Shown here piece by piece: positions 53,001-64,000 of a stretch of DNA of 64,000 nucleotides; the first letter of the stretch is position 1, and the number at the start of each line of letters is the position of its first letter. The stretch is taken from NCBI RefSeq assembly GCF_051014685.1, contig NW_027479457.1:55915-119914 (forward strand), read 5' to 3'. The notes below the pieces were generated by a model. The model ran no database searches and was not told where the DNA came from. It saw only the letters and a list, made by a program, of their open reading frames with translations. The DNA comes from Ptiloglossa arizonensis (Eukaryota; Arthropoda; Insecta; Hymenoptera; Colletidae). A program made the translations under genes and the position numbers.

Positions 53001-55979
53001 CGTTATACGTTATACGTTATACGTTATACGTTAAACGTTATACGTTATACGTTATACGTTATACGTTGTACGTTATACGTTATACGTTATACGTTATACG
53101 TTATACGTTATACGTTATACGTTATACGTTATACGTTATACGTTATACGTTATACGTTATACGTTATACGTTATACGTTATACGTTATACGTTATACGTT
53201 ATACGTTATACGTTATACGTTATGCGTTATAGGATATACGTTATACGTTATACGTTATACGTTATACGTTATACGTTGTACGTTATACGTTATACGTTAT
53301 ACGTTATACGTTATACGTTATACGTTATACGTTATACGTTATACGTTATACGTTATACGTTATACGTTATACGTTATACGTTATACGTTATACATTATAC
53401 GTTATACGTTATACGTTATACGTTATACGTTATACGTTATACGTTATACGTTATACGTTAAACGTTGTACGTTATACGTTAAACGTTGTACGTTATACGT
53501 TATACGTTATACGTTATACGTTATACGTTATACGTTATACGTTATACGTTATATGTTATACGTTATACGTTATATGTTATACGTTATACGTTATACGTTA
53601 TACGTTATGCGTTATAGGATATACGTTATACGTTATACGTTGTACGTTATACGTTATACGTTATACGTTATACGTTATACGTTATACGTTATACGTTATA
53701 CGTTATACGTTATACGTTATACGTTATACGTTAGACGTTATACGTTATACGTTATACGTTACACGTTATACGTTATACGTTATTCGTTATACGTTATACG
53801 TTATACGTTATACGTTATGCGTTATAGGATATACGTTATACGTTATACGTTGTACGTTATACGTTATACGATATACGTTATACGTTATACGTTGTACGTT
53901 ATACGTTATACGTTATACGTTATATGATATACGTCATGCGATATACGTTATACGTTATTCGTTATACGGTATACGTTAAACGTTGTACGTTATACGTTAT
54001 ACGTTATACGTTATACGTTATACGTTGGACGTTATACGTTCTACGTTATACGTTATACGTTATACGTTATACGTTATACGTTATACGTTACACGTTATAC
54101 GTTATACGTTATACTGTATACGTTATACGTTATACGTTATACGTTATACGTTATACGTCATACGTTATACGTTATACGTTATACGTTATACGTTGTACGT
54201 TATACGTTCTACGTTATACGTTATACGTTATACGTTATACGTTATACGTTATACGTTATACGTTATACGTTATACGTTATACGTTATATGTTACACGTTA
54301 TACGTTATACGTTATACGTTATACGTTATACGTTATACTGTATACGTTATACGTTATACGTTATACGTTATACGTTATACGTTATACGTCATACGTTATA
54401 CGTTATACGTTATACGTTATACGTTCTACGTTATACGTTGTACGTTAAACGTTGTACGTTATACGTTATACGTTATACGTTATACTGTATACGTTATACG
54501 TTATACGTTATACGTTATACGTTATACGTTATACGTTATACGTTATACGTTATACGTTATACGTTATACGTTATACGTTATACGTTATACGTTATACGTT
54601 ATACGTTATACGTTATACGTTATACGTTATACGTTATACGTTATACGTTATACGTTCTACGTTATACGTTATACGTTATGCGTTATACGTTATACGTTAT
54701 ACGTTATACGTTATACGTTATACGTTATACGTTATACGTTATACGTTATACGTTATACGTCATACGTAATATGTAATACGTCATACGTTTTACGTTAATC
54801 GTTATACGTTATACGTTACACGCTATACGTTATACGTTATACGTTATACGTTATACGTTATACGTTATACGTTATACGTTATACGTTATGCGTTATAGGA
54901 TATACGTTATACGTTATACGTTGTAAGTTATACGTTATACGTTATACGTTATATGTTATACGTCATGCGATATACGTTATACGTTGTTCGTTATACGGTA
55001 TACGTTAAACGTTGTACGTTATACGTTATACGTTGTACGTTATACGTTATACGTTGGACGTTATACGGTATACGAAATACGTTATACGCCATACGTTATA
55101 CGTTATACGTTATACGTTATACGTTATACGTTATACGTTATACGTTATACGTGACACGTTATACGTTATACGTTATACTGTATACGTTATACGTTATACG
55201 TTATACGTTATACGTTATACGTTATACGTTATACGTTATACGTTATACGTTATACGTTATACGTTATACGTTATACGTTATGCGTTATAGGATATACGTT
55301 ATACGTTATACGTTGTACGTTATATGTTATACGTTATACGTTATATGTTATACGTTATACGTTATACGTTGTACGTTATACGTTATACGTTATACGTTAT
55401 ACGTTATACGTTATACGTTATACGTTAAACGTTATACGTTATACGTTATACGTTATACGTTATACGTTATACGTTATACGTTATACGTTATACGTTATAC
55501 CTTATACGTTATACGTTATACGTTATACGTTATACATTATACGTTATACGTTGAACGTTGTACGATATACGTTATACGTTATACGTTATACGTTATACGT
55601 TATACGTTAAACGTTGTACGTTATACGTTATACGTCATACGTTATACGTTATACGTTATACGTTATACGTTATACGTTCTACGTTATACGTTATACGTTA
55701 AACGTTGTACGTTATACGTTATGCGTTATACGTTATTCGTTATACGGTATACGTTATACGTTATACGTTATACGTTATACGTTATACGTTATACGTTATA
55801 CGTTATGCGTTATAGGATATACGTTATACGTTATACGTTATACGTTATACGTTATACGTTATACGTTATACGTTATGCGTTATAGGATATACGTTATACG
55901 TTATACGTTGTACGTTATACGTTATACGTTATACGTTATATGTTATACGTTATACGTTATACGTTATACGTTATACGTT

Positions 55980-57115
55980 AAACGTTGTACGTTATGCGTT
56001 ATAGGATATACGTTATACGTTATACGTTATACGTTATACGTTATACGTTATACGTTATACGTTATGCGTTATAGGATATACGTTATACGTTATACGTTGT
56101 ACGTTATACGTTATACGTTATACGTTATACGTTATACGTTATACGTTATACGTTATACGTTATACGTTAAACGTTGTACGTTATACGTTATACGTTATAC
56201 GTTATTCGTTATACGTTATACGTTATACGTTATACGTTATACGTTATGCGTTATAGGATATACGTTATACGTTATACGTTATACGTTGTACGTTGTACGT
56301 TATACGTTATACGTTATATGTCATACGTCATGCGATATACGTTATACGTTATTCGTTATACGGTATACGTTAAACGTTGTACGTTATACGTTATACGTTA
56401 TACGTTATACGTTATACGTTGGACGTTATACATTATACGTTATACGTTATACGCCATACGTTATACGTTATACGTTATACGTTATACGTTATACGTTATA
56501 CGTTATACGTTATACGTTATACGTTATACGTTATACGTTATACGTTATACGTTATAAGTTATACGTTATACGTTATACGTTATACGTTATACGTTATACG
56601 TTATACGTTATACGTTATACGTTATGCGTTATAGGATATACGTTATACGTTATACGTTATACGTTATACGTTGTACGTTATACGTTATACGTTATACGTT
56701 ATACGTTATACGTTATACGTTATACGTTATACGTTATACGTTATACGTTATACGTTATACGTTATACGTTATACGTTATACATTATACGTTATACGTTAT
56801 ACGTTATACGTTATACGTTATACGTTATACGTTATACGACATACGTTATACGTTATACGTTATACGTTATACGTTATACGTTATACGTTATACGTTATAC
56901 GTTATACGTTATGCGTTATAGGATATACGTTATACGTTATACGTTGTACGTTATACGTTATACGTTATACGTTGTACGTTATACGTTCTACGTTCTACGT
57001 TATACATTATACGTTAAACGTTGTACGTTATACGTTATACGTCATACGTTATACGTTATACGTTATACGTTATACGTTCTACGTTATACGTTATACGTTA
57101 AACGTTGTACGTTAT
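55980..57115 (+). repeat. Higher-order block G, copy 1 (internally deleted form of block D)
   Basis: The first part matches 41686-42330 (offset 14294) and the second matches 42911-43395 (offset 13713). The 581 bp (83 units) lying between in block D are missing, and both break ends fall at ATGCGTTATAGGATA modules, as expected for recombination between two copies of that module. Confidence 0.8.
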
Positions 57116-57569
57116 ACGTTATACGTTATACGTTATACGTTATGCGTTATAGGATATACGTTATACGTTATACGTTATACGTTGTACGTTGTACGTTATA
57201 CGTTATACGTTATTCGTTATACGTTATACGTTATACGTGACACGTTATACGTTATACGTTATACTGTATACGTTATACGTTATACGTTATACGTTATACG
57301 TTATACGTTATACGTTATACGTTATACGTTATACGTTATACGTTATACGTTATACGTTATGCGTTATAGGATATACGTTATACGTTATACGTTGTACGTT
57401 ATATGTTATACGTTATACGTTATATGTTATACGTTATACGTTATACGTTATACGTTATGCGTTATAGGATATACGTTATACGTTATACGTTGTACGTTAT
57501 ACGTTATACGTTATACGTTATACGTTATACGTTATACGTTATACGTTATACGTTATACGTTATACGTTA

Positions 57570-58740
57570 AACGTTGTACGTTATGCGTTATAGGATATAC
57601 GTTATACGTTATACGTTATACGTTATACGTTATACGTTATACGTTATACGTTATGCGTTATAGGATATACGTTATACGTTATACGTTGTACGTTATACGT
57701 TATACGTTATACGTTATACGTTATACGTTATACGTTATACGTTATACGTTATACGTTAAACGTTGTACGTTATACGTTATACGTTATACGTTATTCGTTA
57801 TACGTTATACGTTATACGTTATACGTTATACGTTATGCGTTATAGGATATACGTTATACGTTATACGTTATACGTTGTACGTTGTACGTTATACGTTATA
57901 CGTTATATGTCATACGTCATGCGATATACGTTATACGTTATTCGTTATACGGTATACGTTAAACGTTGTACGTTATACGTTATACGTTATACGTTATACG
58001 TTATACGTTGGACGTTATACATTATACGTTATACGTTATACGCCATACGTTATACGTTATACGTTATACGTTATACGTTATACGTTATACGTTATACGTT
58101 ATACGTTATACGTTATACGTTATACGTTATACGTTATACGTTATAAGTTATACGTTATACGTTATACGTTATACGTTATACGTTATACGTTATACGTTAT
58201 ACGTTATACGTTATACGTTATACGTTATACGTTATACGTTATACGTTATGCGTTATAGGATATACGTTATACGTTATACGTTATACGTTATACGTTGTAC
58301 GTTATACGTTATACGTTATACGTTATACGTTATACGTTATACGTTATACGTTATACGTTATACGTTATACGTTATACGTTATACGTTATACGTTATACGT
58401 TATACATTATACGTTATACGTTATACGTTATACGTTATACGTTATACGTTATACGTTATACGACATACGTTATACGTTATACGTTATACGTTATACGTTA
58501 TACGTTATACGTTATACGTTATACGTTATACGTTATGCGTTATAGGATATACGTTATACGTTATACGTTGTACGTTATACGTTATACGTTATACGTTGTA
58601 CGTTATACGTTCTACGTTCTACGTTATACATTATACGTTAAACGTTGTACGTTATACGTTATACGTCATACGTTATACGTTATACGTTATACGTTATACG
58701 TTCTACGTTATACGTTATACGTTAAACGTTGTACGTTATA
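57570..58740 (+). repeat. Higher-order block G, copy 2
   Basis: Tandem copy of 55980-57115, offset 1589 bp in its first part and 1624 bp after a five-unit gain near 58.2 kb. It carries the same TCATACGTCATGCG, TTGGACG, ACGCCATACG and TTCTACGTTCTACG marker order. Confidence 0.83.
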
Positions 58741-58912
58741 CGTTATACGTTATACGTTATACGTTATACGTTATACGTTATACGTTATACGTTATACGTT
58801 ATACGTTATACGTTATACGTTATACGTTATACGTTATACGTTATACGTTATACGTTATACGTTATACGTTATACGTTATACGTTATACGTTATACGTTAT
58901 ACGTTATACGTT

Positions 58913-59440
58913 ATGCGTTATAGGATATACGTTATACGTTATACGTTGTACGTTATACGTTATACGTTATACGTTATACGTTATACGTTATACGTTATAC
59001 GTTATACGTTATACGTTATACGTTATACGTTATACGACATACGTTATACGTCATACGTTATACGTTATACGTTATACGTTATACGTTATACGTTATTCGT
59101 TATACGTTATACGTTATACGTTATGCGTTATAGGATATACGTTATACGTTATACGTTGTACGTTATACGTTATACGTTATACGTTATGCGTTATAGGATA
59201 TACGTTATACGTTATACGTTGTACGTTATACGTTATACGTTATACGTTATACGTTATACGTTATACGTTATACGTTATACGTTATACGTTATACGTTATA
59301 CGTTATACGACATACGTTATACGTCATACGTTATACGTTATACGTTATACGTTATACGTTATACGTTATTCGTTATACGTTATACGTTATACGTTATGCG
59401 TTATAGGATATACGTTATACGTTATACGTTGTACGTTCTA
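58913..59440 (+). repeat. 273-bp tandem duplication within the satellite
   Basis: Two adjacent 273-bp (39-unit) copies, 58913-59185 and 59186-59440 (slightly short). Each begins with ATGCGTTATAGGATA and contains ACGACATACG, GTCATACG, TTATTCG and a second ATGCGTT. It is the smallest and cleanest tandem higher-order duplication I found. Confidence 0.88.
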
Positions 59441-59649
59441 CGTTATACGTTATACGTTATACGTTGTACGTTATACGTTCTACGTTCTACGTTATACATT
59501 ATATGTTAAACGTTGTACGTTATACGTTATACGTCATACGTTATACGTTATACGTTATACGTTATACGTTATACGTTATACGTTATACGTTAAACGTTGT
59601 ACGTTATACGTTATACGTTATACGTTATACGTTATACGTTATACGTTAT

Positions 59650-60270
59650 ACGTTATGCGTTATACGTTATACGTTATACGTTATACGTTATACGTTATAC
59701 GTTATACGTTATACGTTATACGTTATACGTTATACGTTATACGTTATACGTTATACGTTATACGTTATGCGTTATAGGATATACGTTATACGTTATACGT
59801 TGTACGTTATACGTTATACGTTATACGTTATACGTTATACGTTATACGTTATACGTTATACGTTATACGTTATACGTTATACGTTATACGTTATACGTTA
59901 TACGTTATACGTTATACGTTATACGTTATACGTTATACGTTATACGTTATACGTTATACGTTATACGTTATACGTTATACGTTATACGTTATACTTTATA
60001 CGTTATACGTTATACGTTTTACGTTATACGTTATACGTTATACGTTATACGTTATACGTTATACGTTATACGTTATACGTTACACGTTATACGTTATAAG
60101 TTATACGTTATACTTTATACGTTATACGTTATACGTTATACGTTATACGTTATACGGTATACGTTATACGTTATACGTTATACGTTATACGTTATATTAT
60201 ACGTTATACATTATACGTTATGTGTTATAGGATATACGTTATACGTTATACGTTGTACGTTATACGTTAT
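59650..60270 (+). repeat. Long-range block J, right copy
   Basis: Counterpart of 3810-4480. The 60151-60240 part matches 4361-4450 at a constant offset of 55790 with one clear difference (ATACATTATACG here, ATACAATATACG there). It shares the rare phase break GTTATATTATACG (60191), which occurs nowhere else that I saw. Confidence 0.75.
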
Positions 60271-62039
60271 ACGTTATACGTTATACGTTATACGTTATAC
60301 GTTATACGTTATACGTTATACGTTATACGTTATACGTTATGCGTTATAGGATATACATTATACGTTATACGTTGTACGTTATACGTTATACGTTATATGT
60401 TATACGTCATGCGATATACGTTATACGTTATTCGTTACACGTTATACGTTATACGTTATACGTTATACGTTATACGTTATACGTTATACGTTATACGTTA
60501 TACGTTATACGTTATACGTTATACGTTATGCGTTATAGGATATACGTTATACGTTATACGTTATACGTTATACGTTATACGTTATACGTTATTCGTTATA
60601 CGTTATACGTTATACGTTACACGTTATACGTTATACCTTATACGTTATACGTTATACGTTATACGTTATACATTATACGTTATACGTTGAACGTTGTACG
60701 ATATACGTTATACGTTATACGTTATACGTTATACGTTATACGTTATACGTTATACGTTATGCGTTATACGATATACGTTATACGTTATACGTTGTACGTT
60801 ATACGTTATACGTTATACGTTATACGTTATACGTTATACGTTATACGTTATACGTTATACGTTATACGTTATACGTTATACGACATACGTTATACGTTAT
60901 ACGTTATACGTTATACGTTATACGTTATACGTTATACGTTATACGTTATACGTTATACGTTATGCGTTATAGGATATACGTTATACGTTATACGTTGTAC
61001 GTTATACGTTATACGTTATACGTTGTACGTTATACGTTCTACGTTCTACGTTATACATTATACGTTAAACGTTGTACGTTATACGTTATACGTCATACGT
61101 TATACGTTATACGTTATACGTTATACGTTATACGTTATACGTTATACGTTAAACGTTGTACGTTATACGTTATACGTTATGCGTTATACGTTATTCGTTA
61201 TACGGTATACGTTATACGTTATACGTTATACGTTATACGTTATACGTTATACGTTATGCGTTATAGGATATACGTTATACGTTATACGTTATACGTTATA
61301 CGTTATACGTTATACGTTATACGTTATGCGTTATAGGATATACGTTATACGTTATACGTTGTACGTTATACGTTATACGTTATACGTTATACGTTATACG
61401 TTATACGTTATACGTTATACGTTATACGTTATACGTTAAACGTTGTACGTTATACGTTATACGTTATACGTTATTCGTTATACGTTATACGTTATACGTT
61501 ATACGTTATACGTTATGCGTTATAGGATATACGTTATACGTTATACGTTGTACGTTATACGTTATACGTTATACGTTATATGTTATACGTCATGCGATAT
61601 ACGTTATACGTTATTCGTTATACGGTATACGTTAAACGTTGTACGTTATACGTTATACGTTATACGTTATACGTTATACGTTGGACGTTATACATTATAC
61701 GTTATACGTTATACGCCATACGTTATACGTTATACGTTATACGTTATACGTTATACGTTATACGTTATACGTTATACGTTATACGTTATACGTTATACGT
61801 TATACGTTATACGTTATACGTTATACGTTATGCGTTATAGGATATACGTTATACGTTATACGTTATACGTTATACGTTGTACGTTATACGTTATACGTTA
61901 TACGTTATACGTTATACGTTATACGACATACGTTATACGTTATACGTTATACGTTATACGTTATACGTTATACGTTATACGTTATACGTTATACGTTATG
62001 CGTTATAGGATATACGTTATACGTTATACGTTGTACGTT

Positions 62040-63840
62040 ATACGTTATACGTTATACGTTGTACGTTATACGTTCTACGTTCTACGTTATACATTATACG
62101 TTAAACGTTGTACGTTATACGTTATACGTCATACGTTATCCGTTATACGTTATACGTTATGCGTTATAGGATATACGTTATACGTTATACGTTATACGTT
62201 ATACGTTGTACGTTATACGTTATACGTTATACGTTATACGTTATACGTTATACGTTATACGTTATACGTTATACGTTATACGTTATACGTTATACGTTAT
62301 ACGTTATACGTTATACATTATACGTTATACGTTATACGTTATACGTTATACGTTATACGTTATACGTTATACGACATACGTTATACGTTATACGTTATAC
62401 GTTATACGTTATACGTTATACGTTATACGTTATACGTTATACGTTATGCGTTATAGGATATACGTTATACGTTATACGTTGTACGTTATACGTTATACGT
62501 TATACGTTGTACGTTATACGTTCTACGTTCTACGTTATACATTATACGTTAAACGTTGTACGTTATACGTTATACGTCATACGTTATCCGTTATACGTTA
62601 TACGTTATACGTTCTACGTTATACGTTATACGTTAAACGTTGTACGTTATACGTTATACGTTATACGTTATACGTTATACGTTATACGTTATACGTTATA
62701 CGTTATACGTTATACGTTATACGTTATACATTATACGTTATACGTTATACGTTATACGTTATACGTTATACGTTATACGTTATACGACATACGTTATACG
62801 TTATACGTTATACGTTATACGTTATACGTTATACGTTATGCGTTATAGGATATACGTTATACGTTATACGTTATACGTTATACGTTGTACGTTATACGTT
62901 ATACGTTATACGTTATACGTTATACGTTATACGTTATACGTTATACGTTACACGTTATACGTTATACGTTATACGTTATACATTATACGTTATACGTTAT
63001 ACGTTATACGTTATACGTTATACGTTATACGTTATACGACATACGTTATACGTTATACGTTATACGTTATACGTTATACGTTATACGTTATACGTTATAC
63101 GTTATACGTTATACGTTATGCGTTATAGGATATACGTTATACGTTATACGTTGTACGTTATACGTTATACGTTATACGTTGTACGTTATACGTTCTACGT
63201 TCTACGTTATACATTATACGTTAAACGTTTGTACGTTATACGTTATACGTCATACGTTATCCGTTATACGTTATACGTTATACGTTCTACGTTATACGTT
63301 ATACGTTAAACGTTGTACGTTATACGTTATACGTTATACGTTATACGTTATACGTTATACGTTATACGTTATACGTTATACGTTATACGTTATACGTTAT
63401 ACGTTATACGTTATACGTTATACGTTATACGTTATACGTTATACGTTATACGTTATACGTTATACGTTATACGTTATACGTTATGCGTTATAGGATATAC
63501 GTTATACGTTATACGTTGTACGTTATACGTTATACGTTATACGTTATACGTTATACGTTATACGTTATACGTTATACGTTATACGTTATACGTTATACGT
63601 TATACGTTATACGACATACGTTATACGTTATACGTTATACGTTATACGTTATACGTTATACGTTATACGTTATACGTTATACGTTATACGTTATGCGTTA
63701 TAGGATATACGTTATACGTTATACGTTGTACGTTATACGTTATACGTTATACGTTGTACGTTATACGTTCTACGTTCTACGTTATACATTATACGTTAAA
63801 CGTTGTACGTTATACGTTATACGTCATACGTTATACGTTA
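62040..63840 (+). repeat. Four-fold repeated block around TTCTACGTTCTACG
   Basis: The marker TTCTACGTTCTACG, followed by ACATTATACGTTAAACG and GTCATACG, occurs at 62073, 62521, 63193 and 63768. Spacings are 448, 672 and 575 bp. The first three copies continue with GTTATCCG. The odd last spacing (not a multiple of 7) is explained by one extra T near 63229. Confidence 0.8.
63226..63236 (+). other. Single-base insertion shifting the satellite phase
   Basis: GTTAAACGTTTGTACG has three T where every other copy of this marker has two. It is one of very few indels that are not whole units, and it displaces all downstream units by 1. Confidence 0.85.
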
Positions 63841-64000
63841 TACGTTATACGTTATACGTTATACGTTATACGTTACACGTTATACGTTATACGTTATACG
63901 TTATACGTTATACGTTATACGTTATACGTTATACGTTATACGACATACGTTATACGTTATACGTTATACGTTATACGTTATACGGTATACGTTATACGTT

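Larger units (their letters stand above)
32941..54815 (+). repeat. Dispersed family E: five copies of a ~1-kb block
   Basis: Blocks begin at a TTAGACGTTATACG marker at 32941, 36112, 46143, 49559 and 53731, and share the order TTACACG, TTATTCG, ATATGATATACGTCATGCG, TTATTCGTTATACGG, TTGGACG, TTCTACG, TACTGTATACG and TTATATGTTACAC. Four of the five end with AATATGTAATACGTCATACG, 1002, 1002, 1009 and 1037 bp after the marker. The 36112 copy loses that end and runs into GTTATAGGTTATACG instead. Offsets between starts are multiples of 7 (3171, 10031, 3416, 4172). Confidence 0.82.
33940..54835 (+). repeat. Marker module M3, right-half form (four copies)
   Basis: AATATGTAATACGTCATACG followed by TTTTACGTTAATCG and TTACACGC at about 33943, 47145, 50568 and 54768. 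It differs from the left-half form by AATATG for AATACG and CATACG for CATACC in all four copies, so two sequence subfamilies occupy the two halves of the array. It marks the end of four of the five E blocks. Confidence 0.87.
34063..55290 (+). repeat. Dispersed family F: seven copies marked by ACGAAATACG
   Basis: The rare sequence CGAAATACGTTATACGCC occurs at about 34248, 39918, 40751, 43999, 48059, 51867 and 55073, each inside the same local order: ATATGTTATACGTCATGCG, TTATTCG, CGGTATACGTTAAACG, GTTGTACG, TTGGACG, CGAAATACG, ACGCCATACG. Most copies also continue with TTATTCG and ACGTGACACG. Starts differ by multiples of 7 (for example 6503, 3248, 4060, 3206). The family is confined to the right half of the array. 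Confidence 0.82.
5701..60710 (+). repeat. Marker module M2: TTGAACGTTGTACGATATACG, about 17 copies
   Basis: A four-variant sequence, ACATTATACG, GTTATACG, TTGAACGTTGTACG and ATATACG, seen near 5701, 8601, 9097, 17775, 18269, 19407, 21899, 25253, 25865, 26728, 28310, 34751, 41257, 44529, 52376, 55537 and 60669. The copies at 9097, 18269, 19407 and 21899 read TTGAACTTTGTACG, one further change that groups them as a sub-lineage. Confidence 0.82.
664..63705 (+). repeat. Marker module M1: TGCGTTATAGGATATACG, dozens of copies
   Basis: ATGCGTTATAGGATATACGT followed two or three units later by GTTGTACG is the commonest composite variant. It is scattered throughout both parts of the array (for example 660, 757, 909, 1120, 2199, 38250, 63480, 63691). 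It always keeps 7-bp phase (TGCGTTA, TAGGATA). Duplication and deletion end points often fall at it, for instance the 581-bp deletion in block G and the 273-bp duplication. A GTGTTATAGG sub-form is seen at 4431, 32076, 32139, 48651 and 60221. Confidence 0.85.
16880..64000. repeat. 7-bp satellite array (ATACGTT)n, right part
   Basis: Continuation of the same heptamer array after the retrotransposon, in the same orientation and the same 7-bp register as the left part. It runs to the window edge, so the true array is longer. It contains the clearest higher-order duplications, annotated separately. Near-pure stretches include about 47271-47470 and 50690-50870. No protein-coding gene or structural RNA is visible; all long + frames here are translations of the heptamer. 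Confidence 0.98.

Noticed and set aside
16880..64000. Long + strand open frames of up to about 600 codons across the right array
   Set aside because: Same heptamer artefact. Several identical ones are duplicates of higher-order blocks, not gene families.
1..64000. The array as ordinary arthropod telomere (TTAGG)n
   Set aside because: The unit is 7 bp with different sequence and no G run; no TTAGG tract is present. A telomeric role is left open only as a hypothesis.

Overview
The window is almost entirely one satellite DNA array interrupted by one complete non-LTR retrotransposon. About 58.2 kb (1-11117 and 16880-64000) is a tandem array of the 7-bp unit ATACGTT (read on +), roughly 8,300 units, with scattered one-base variants that group into longer repeated blocks. 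The remaining 5.76 kb (11118-16879) is a GC-rich, poly(A)-tailed element on the minus strand. I see no host protein gene, tRNA, rRNA or CRISPR array.

The element is a two-ORF LINE of the R1 clade. Its organisation is closest to the telomere-targeted SART/TRAS group of insects. ORF1 (16842 to 14887) is a 651-aa gag-like protein with three C-terminal zinc knuckles. ORF2 (14887 to 11714) is a 1057-aa APE-type endonuclease plus reverse transcriptase with a C-terminal CCHC motif. The ORF1 stop and ORF2 start overlap as TAATG, the arrangement known for coupled translation in SART1. Both ORFs are unbroken and the catalytic motifs are present. The 5' end carries 2.8 copies of a 19-bp repeat containing ATGs. 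The 3' UTR is a run of at least eight strong stem-loops, followed by AATAAA and a poly(A) tail of about 24. Removing the element rejoins the satellite exactly in 7-bp register, so it looks like a target-specific insertion into this satellite. R1-clade elements are known mainly from arthropods, so an insect genome is the likely source, with the array from heterochromatin, a centromere or a subtelomere. The species cannot be named from the sequence.

The satellite has layered structure. Recurrent variant modules (TGCGTTA-TAGGATA-...-TTGTACG; TTGAACGTTGTACGATATACG; ACGTCATAC-TTTTACGTTAATCG) mark higher-order duplications with offsets that are multiples of 7: 2,499 bp (19.4-24 kb), 4,081 bp (37.4-44 kb), 1,589/1,624 bp (56-58.7 kb) and 273 bp (58.9-59.4 kb). 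Families of about 1 kb blocks are dispersed over 33-55 kb. One pair of related blocks lies 55.8 kb apart. The left half (to about 33 kb) and right half carry different variant families. The right junction of the retrotransposon lies within about 31 bp of the start of a block copied from 7.7 kb.

The long stop-free frames on the + strand of the array are an arithmetic effect of a stop-free 7-mer (three units = seven codons) and are not genes.
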